A stretch of 64,000 nt of DNA from an uncultured Spirochaetaceae bacterium (GTDB taxonomy: Bacteria; Spirochaetota; Spirochaetia; Sphaerochaetales; Sphaerochaetaceae). Below the pieces are notes generated by a model, which saw nothing but the letters and a program-made list of their open reading frames with translations, did no database searches and was not told the DNA's origin. Location: positions 1 to 64,000 of the forward strand of contig CALXKZ010000028.1 in the NCBI GenBank assembly GCA_944389065.1. The letters are read 5' to 3'. Below are positions 61,074-64,000 of this stretch, one piece after another. Numbering within the stretch: position 1 is the first letter of the stretch; the number at the start of each line of letters is the position of its first letter. Position numbers and translations under genes: made by a program.

Positions 61074-61649
61074 ATGATCAGGGATCTTGTTCTGAAGAAC
61101 AGAAGCTACAGGGGCTATGACCGCAGCATAAGGCTGCCGGAAGAGGATCTGATGGAACTCGTTGATCTAGCGAGGCTTTCTCCTTCCAGTATGAACAGGC
61201 AGGCATTGAAATTCCATATCGCATCAGACGAGGATGAGGTTATGGGGATCCAGGCTCTTACAGGATGGGCAAGAAGGCTTCCAGAGCTCAATCTGCCATA
61301 TCCTGGGACCGAGCCTACGTCATTCATTGTCATCTGCATCGATGCTGCGTTAGGAAAAAGGGATGCCTTCCTGCGTGATGTGGGGATATGCGCAGAGGCA
61401 ATGCTTCTGGGTGCTGTTGAAAAAGGCTTTGGAGGGTGCATGCTTGGTACTTTCAGAAAGGGAGAGCTTACAGAGCTTCTGAACCTGCCTGAGAACATAG
61501 AGCCGGAACTTGTTGTCGCTTTCGGCAAGCCAGCAGAGAAGGTTGTGCTTACAGATGTCGGGGATGATGGGGACACAGGCTACTACCGGGATGCAGAAGG
61601 CAGGACCCACTATGTTCCGAAAAGAAGGCTTGAGGATATTCTGATCTGA
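61074..61649 (+). CDS. Nitroreductase-family flavoprotein
   Basis: 191 residues. FMN-binding features: RSYRGYD, LARLSPSSMNRQALKF, and FGKPAEK near residue 155. It would use NAD(P)H and FMN to reduce a quinone, nitro compound or similar acceptor. The physiological substrate cannot be deduced. Short spacing to the zinc-ribbon gene upstream; convergent with the methyltransferase, with 1 bp between stops. Confidence 0.85.
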   Translation: MIRDLVLKNRSYRGYDRSIRLPEEDLMELVDLARLSPSSMNRQALKFHIASDEDEVMGIQALTGWARRLPELNLPYPGTEPTSFIVICIDAALGKRDAFLRDVGICAEAMLLGAVEKGFGGCMLGTFRKGELTELLNLPENIEPELVVAFGKPAEKVVLTDVGDDGDTGYYRDAEGRTHYVPKRRLEDILI

Positions 61650-61650
61650 T

Positions 61651-62409
61651 CTACCCCTTGAGGGCTTTCATCCTAAGCCGCACATAGTCTGAATACCATT
61701 TTCCATCCCTGTATAGACTCTCCCTGAGATTGTCCACAGCTTCCTGGATAATGGTATTCTCTTTTTCTTTGTCCTCTACTATGGAAAACGGAGTCCGGAT
61801 GAACATCCGTATCCAGTCTTCCAGTCCATTATCTCCCTTAAGCTCTGTGGGACGTTCAAATAGAGCAGCATATGTGACTGTCATACCAGCATTTTCCAGC
61901 ATTGCAGCGTATTCACCGATGGTTGGGAAGTAGAATGGCATTCTGTATGCGTACCCATGTTTTCTGAAAACATTGCTGAGAGCACTGTGGATCAGGCTGT
62001 TGTTACCATATCCTCCCATTTCAAAGACAAGCTGGCCTCTTTTCTTAAGAGACCGTGAGACAGATGACAGCATTTTCTCCTGTCTGTCCCTGTCAATCCA
62101 GTGGAATACAGCATTCGAGAATACTATATCGACAGGATCCGGAACGGAGAAGGATACTGCATCGGATTGAATGAAAGAAATATCAGGATAGAGCTCTCTT
62201 GCAATATGGAGCTGCTCTTCAGATGAATCGATCCCGATAACCGAGAGGCCTTTATCCAGAAGGGCTTTCGTAAGAGCTCCATTGCCGCAGCCAAGGTCTA
62301 TTGCGCTTGATGCTCCATTGAAATCGATGAGATCGATCACCCCTTGTCCATACTGATGCACAAAAGAGAAGTCCTTGGTATATTTATCCGCATTCCATTT
62401 GATGTTCAT
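61651..62409 (-). CDS. Class I SAM-dependent methyltransferase (trans-aconitate methyltransferase-like)
   Basis: 252 residues. Motif I DLGCGNGALTKALL, motif II region GIDSSEEQL, and VFSNAVFHWIDRD, a hallmark of the Tam-like group. It methylates a small carboxylate or similar molecule. GGAAGGAAC lies upstream of the ATG. It follows rpiB but a hairpin separates them. Confidence 0.85.
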   Translation of the reverse strand: MNIKWNADKYTKDFSFVHQYGQGVIDLIDFNGASSAIDLGCGNGALTKALLDKGLSVIGIDSSEEQLHIARELYPDISFIQSDAVSFSVPDPVDIVFSNAVFHWIDRDRQEKMLSSVSRSLKKRGQLVFEMGGYGNNSLIHSALSNVFRKHGYAYRMPFYFPTIGEYAAMLENAGMTVTYAALFERPTELKGDNGLEDWIRMFIRTPFSIVEDKEKENTIIQEAVDNLRESLYRDGKWYSDYVRLRMKALKG

Positions 62410-62447
62410 CTGATAGTTCCTTCCGGATCATCACGCTGAATTGATCA

Positions 62448-62466
62448 AGGGGCATCTGATGCCCCT
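62448..62466 (-). terminator. Hairpin after rpiB
   Basis: AGGGGCAT, loop of 3, ATGCCCCT: a perfect 8 bp stem just after the rpiB stop. No T run follows on the minus strand, so termination may be partial. Confidence 0.55.
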
Positions 62467-62473
62467 ATCGTGC

Positions 62474-62917
62474 CTACTTGCCAGAAAGAGCCATCATCTT
62501 ATCTATTCTTCTCTGATGGCGTCCGCCTTCGAATGCGGCATCGATGAATGCATCAAGGATCTTCTCTGGCTCTTCCGCATAATCGACACGCCCACCGAAA
62601 GCTATGAACTGGGGATTGTTGTGCCGTCTTGTCATCTCTGCAGAATAAGCTGTCTGGGGCAGCGCGCATCTGATGCCATCCATCTTATTCGCGGCTATGG
62701 AGATTCCAATGCCGGTTCCGCAGAGAAGAACACCGAAATCATAGCCACCCTTACGGAATTCCTTTACAGCCTCTTCTGCCTTATCAGGATAATCGACGCT
62801 TTCCTCTTTATCTGTTCCTAGATATACAACCTCGATACCTCTTCCTTCAAGGTGCTTCTTAAGCCTTGCTGCCAGCTCAACCGCACCATGATCATTTGCC
62901 ATGACCGCTTTTGACAT
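62474..62917 (-). CDS. rpiB: Ribose-5-phosphate isomerase B
   Basis: 147 residues from the ATG at 62917, 8 nt after AAAGGAG; the TTG at 62923 is too close to it. RpiB/LacAB fold: NDHGAVELA substrate loop, VDYPDKA, and LLCGTGIGISIAANK anion hole and catalytic Cys. It interconverts ribose 5-phosphate and ribulose 5-phosphate; RpiB also accepts allose 6-phosphate. Some relatives act on galactose 6-phosphate. Confidence 0.9.
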   Translation of the reverse strand: MSKAVMANDHGAVELAARLKKHLEGRGIEVVYLGTDKEESVDYPDKAEEAVKEFRKGGYDFGVLLCGTGIGISIAANKMDGIRCALPQTAYSAEMTRRHNNPQFIAFGGRVDYAEEPEKILDAFIDAAFEGGRHQRRIDKMMALSGK

Positions 62918-62954
62918 CTTCAAAACTCCTTTGTCTCATTATATCATTTAAGGC

Positions 62955-64000
62955 ATGGAAATCTACATTACAGGACATCGGAATCCCGATATGGACTCGG
63001 TGTGCTCAGCCTGGGCATACTCCGTTCTCAAGAACAGGCTGGATGATGGAAACGTATATAAGCCGATAATGCTTGGGGCTGCAAACAGCAATACAAAGCA
63101 GTTCTTTGCAGCGAATTCTCTTGAAATGCCGGAGTTCATGCATGATGCAAGACCCAGAGTCGGGGAAGTGAAGAAGTCCCCGACTTATTCAATGGCATCA
63201 TCCGATCCGGTATATCTTCTAATGGATCTCTATTCCCGGATGCGTCCGACAGTCGTTCCTGTGATTGATGATGGGGAATACAAGTGTCTTCTTTCATCCG
63301 ATGACATAAACAATTTCTTTCTCAGGGAGAGCAGCCATGGCGAGAGAATGAGCTATACGCTCTCAGAGGAGAATATAGGAAGAGTAATCAAAGGGACATT
63401 CCTCAAGCATGGGAGCGGAGAGAATGTGAAAGCTCCTTACATGGTCGGAGCGATGGAGTATGGGGTCTTTCTTTCCCGGCTTGATAAATGCCAGACGAAG
63501 CCGGTTCTTATCATCGGGGACAGGAGAAAGCATCTTGAAGCCGCGATATCCCGGTCGCTTCCTGGTATTGTCCTTACAGGAATAGAGCGCCTTGATGAGT
63601 TTGATTTCGATTTCTCATCATTCAGCGGATTCGTATATGTCTCTGCAATGGATACAGCTGAGACGTTGCGTCTGATGCGGCTTTCAACTCCGCTTTCCGA
63701 TATCATGCTGAGGGATGATGTGAAGCTTGATTCCGAGATGCTCTTTGATGATGCGAAGAAGACACTGCAGGAGAGTGAATACAGAGGCTTATCAGTATAT
63801 ACCGATGGAAAATGGTCGGGGTTTGTCACAAGGCGGTGCTTTCTTGATAAACCAAGAAAGAGATTCATACTTGTCGATCACAATGAGATAGAGCAGTCCG
63901 TTCCTGGTATCGAGGAGGGGGAGATCGTTGAGATTCTTGATCATCACAGGCTTGCTGCTCCCCGGATGAGGACTCCGATATACATCTGCTCAGAACCCCT
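62955..64000 (+). CDS. ppaC: Manganese-dependent inorganic pyrophosphatase with CBS-containing insert (partial)
   Basis: Open to the end of the window: 348 codons with no stop. The DHH motif GHRNPDMDSVCSAW opens the protein, and a second metal motif LVDHNE is followed by ILDHHR near codon 320. The roughly 240 residues between them hold CBS-like segments (TVVPVIDD, GLSVYTDG) and a DRTGG-like middle. This fits CBS-regulated family II pyrophosphatases, controlled by adenine nucleotides. The ATG at 62955 is preceded only by a weak TAAGG site. The C-terminal DHHA2 domain must lie beyond the window. Confidence 0.85.
   Translation, partial: MEIYITGHRNPDMDSVCSAWAYSVLKNRLDDGNVYKPIMLGAANSNTKQFFAANSLEMPEFMHDARPRVGEVKKSPTYSMASSDPVYLLMDLYSRMRPTVVPVIDDGEYKCLLSSDDINNFFLRESSHGERMSYTLSEENIGRVIKGTFLKHGSGENVKAPYMVGAMEYGVFLSRLDKCQTKPVLIIGDRRKHLEAAISRSLPGIVLTGIERLDEFDFDFSSFSGFVYVSAMDTAETLRLMRLSTPLSDIMLRDDVKLDSEMLFDDAKKTLQESEYRGLSVYTDGKWSGFVTRRCFLDKPRKRFILVDHNEIEQSVPGIEEGEIVEILDHHRLAAPRMRTPIYICSEP

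Noticed and set aside
1-64000. CRISPR arrays, insertion sequences, rRNA or complete tRNA genes
   Set aside because: No regularly spaced repeats, transposase frames, rRNA sequence or complete cloverleaf were recognised.

Overview
The window looks like chromosomal DNA of a spirochaete, probably in or near the Sphaerochaetales/Treponematales; this is inference. The support is diderm-style lipoproteins and periplasmic binding proteins whose signal peptides end in spirochaete-like F-A-x-GAAE contexts, many RbsB-type sugar ABC systems, an archaeal-type split glutamate synthase, GSIII and an LL-DAP aminotransferase lysine operon. No rRNA, complete tRNA, CRISPR array or transposase was seen.

Layout. 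1-2570: edge of an accessory island, with a 3' tRNA fragment and its terminator, a Fic protein, and a YhcG-type nuclease with an XRE regulator. 2865-5048: GNAT protein and CTP synthase. 5089-14157: nitrogen assimilation hub, with a leftward operon (split glutamate synthase, three genes, plus asparagine synthetase) divergent from a rightward operon (GSI, ANTAR antiterminator protein, GSIII). 14472-19338: zinc ribbon protein, GT28 glycosyltransferase, DUF3089 hydrolase, and a DUF1538 membrane protein with a tandem PII-like partner. 19342-26322: AraR-like regulator, a YtfQRT-YjfF-like furanose importer and an MBL protein. 26325-27428: butyrate kinase. 27524-34628: complete histidine operon (hisL-G-D-C-B-H-A-F-IE). 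34676-44274: fba, an anchored unknown, tatD-GNAT-DUF362, an envelope pair, a polar amino acid ABC operon, an orphan LytTR regulator and a methyltransferase. 44514-47135: M20 hydrolase and an alanine/glycine symporter. 47223-56606: ROK repressor divergent from an M24-like protein, a second sugar-type ABC importer, an M81 hydrolase and an Fe-alcohol dehydrogenase. 56720-60832: dapB-dapA-dapL-lysA. 60861-64000: DUF2082, nitroreductase, methyltransferase, rpiB, and a manganese-dependent pyrophosphatase cut by the window end.

The most interesting signal is in the leaders. pyrG, the glutamate synthase operon and glnA, all glutamine-linked, each have a -35/-10 with an 18 bp spacer, then within about 8-11 nt a small hairpin with a hexaloop of form A-A-R-G-R-C. 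That hairpin overlaps the 5' arm of an intrinsic terminator, so the two folds exclude each other. A and G at loop positions 1 and 4 are the published signature of ANTAR targets, and the only ANTAR protein in view lies between the two glutamine synthetase genes. The histidine operon uses a different device: a 14-residue leader peptide with three consecutive His codons and alternative 1:2, 2:3 and 3:4 pairings. I propose a compact glutamine-responsive ANTAR regulon that reaches CTP synthesis.
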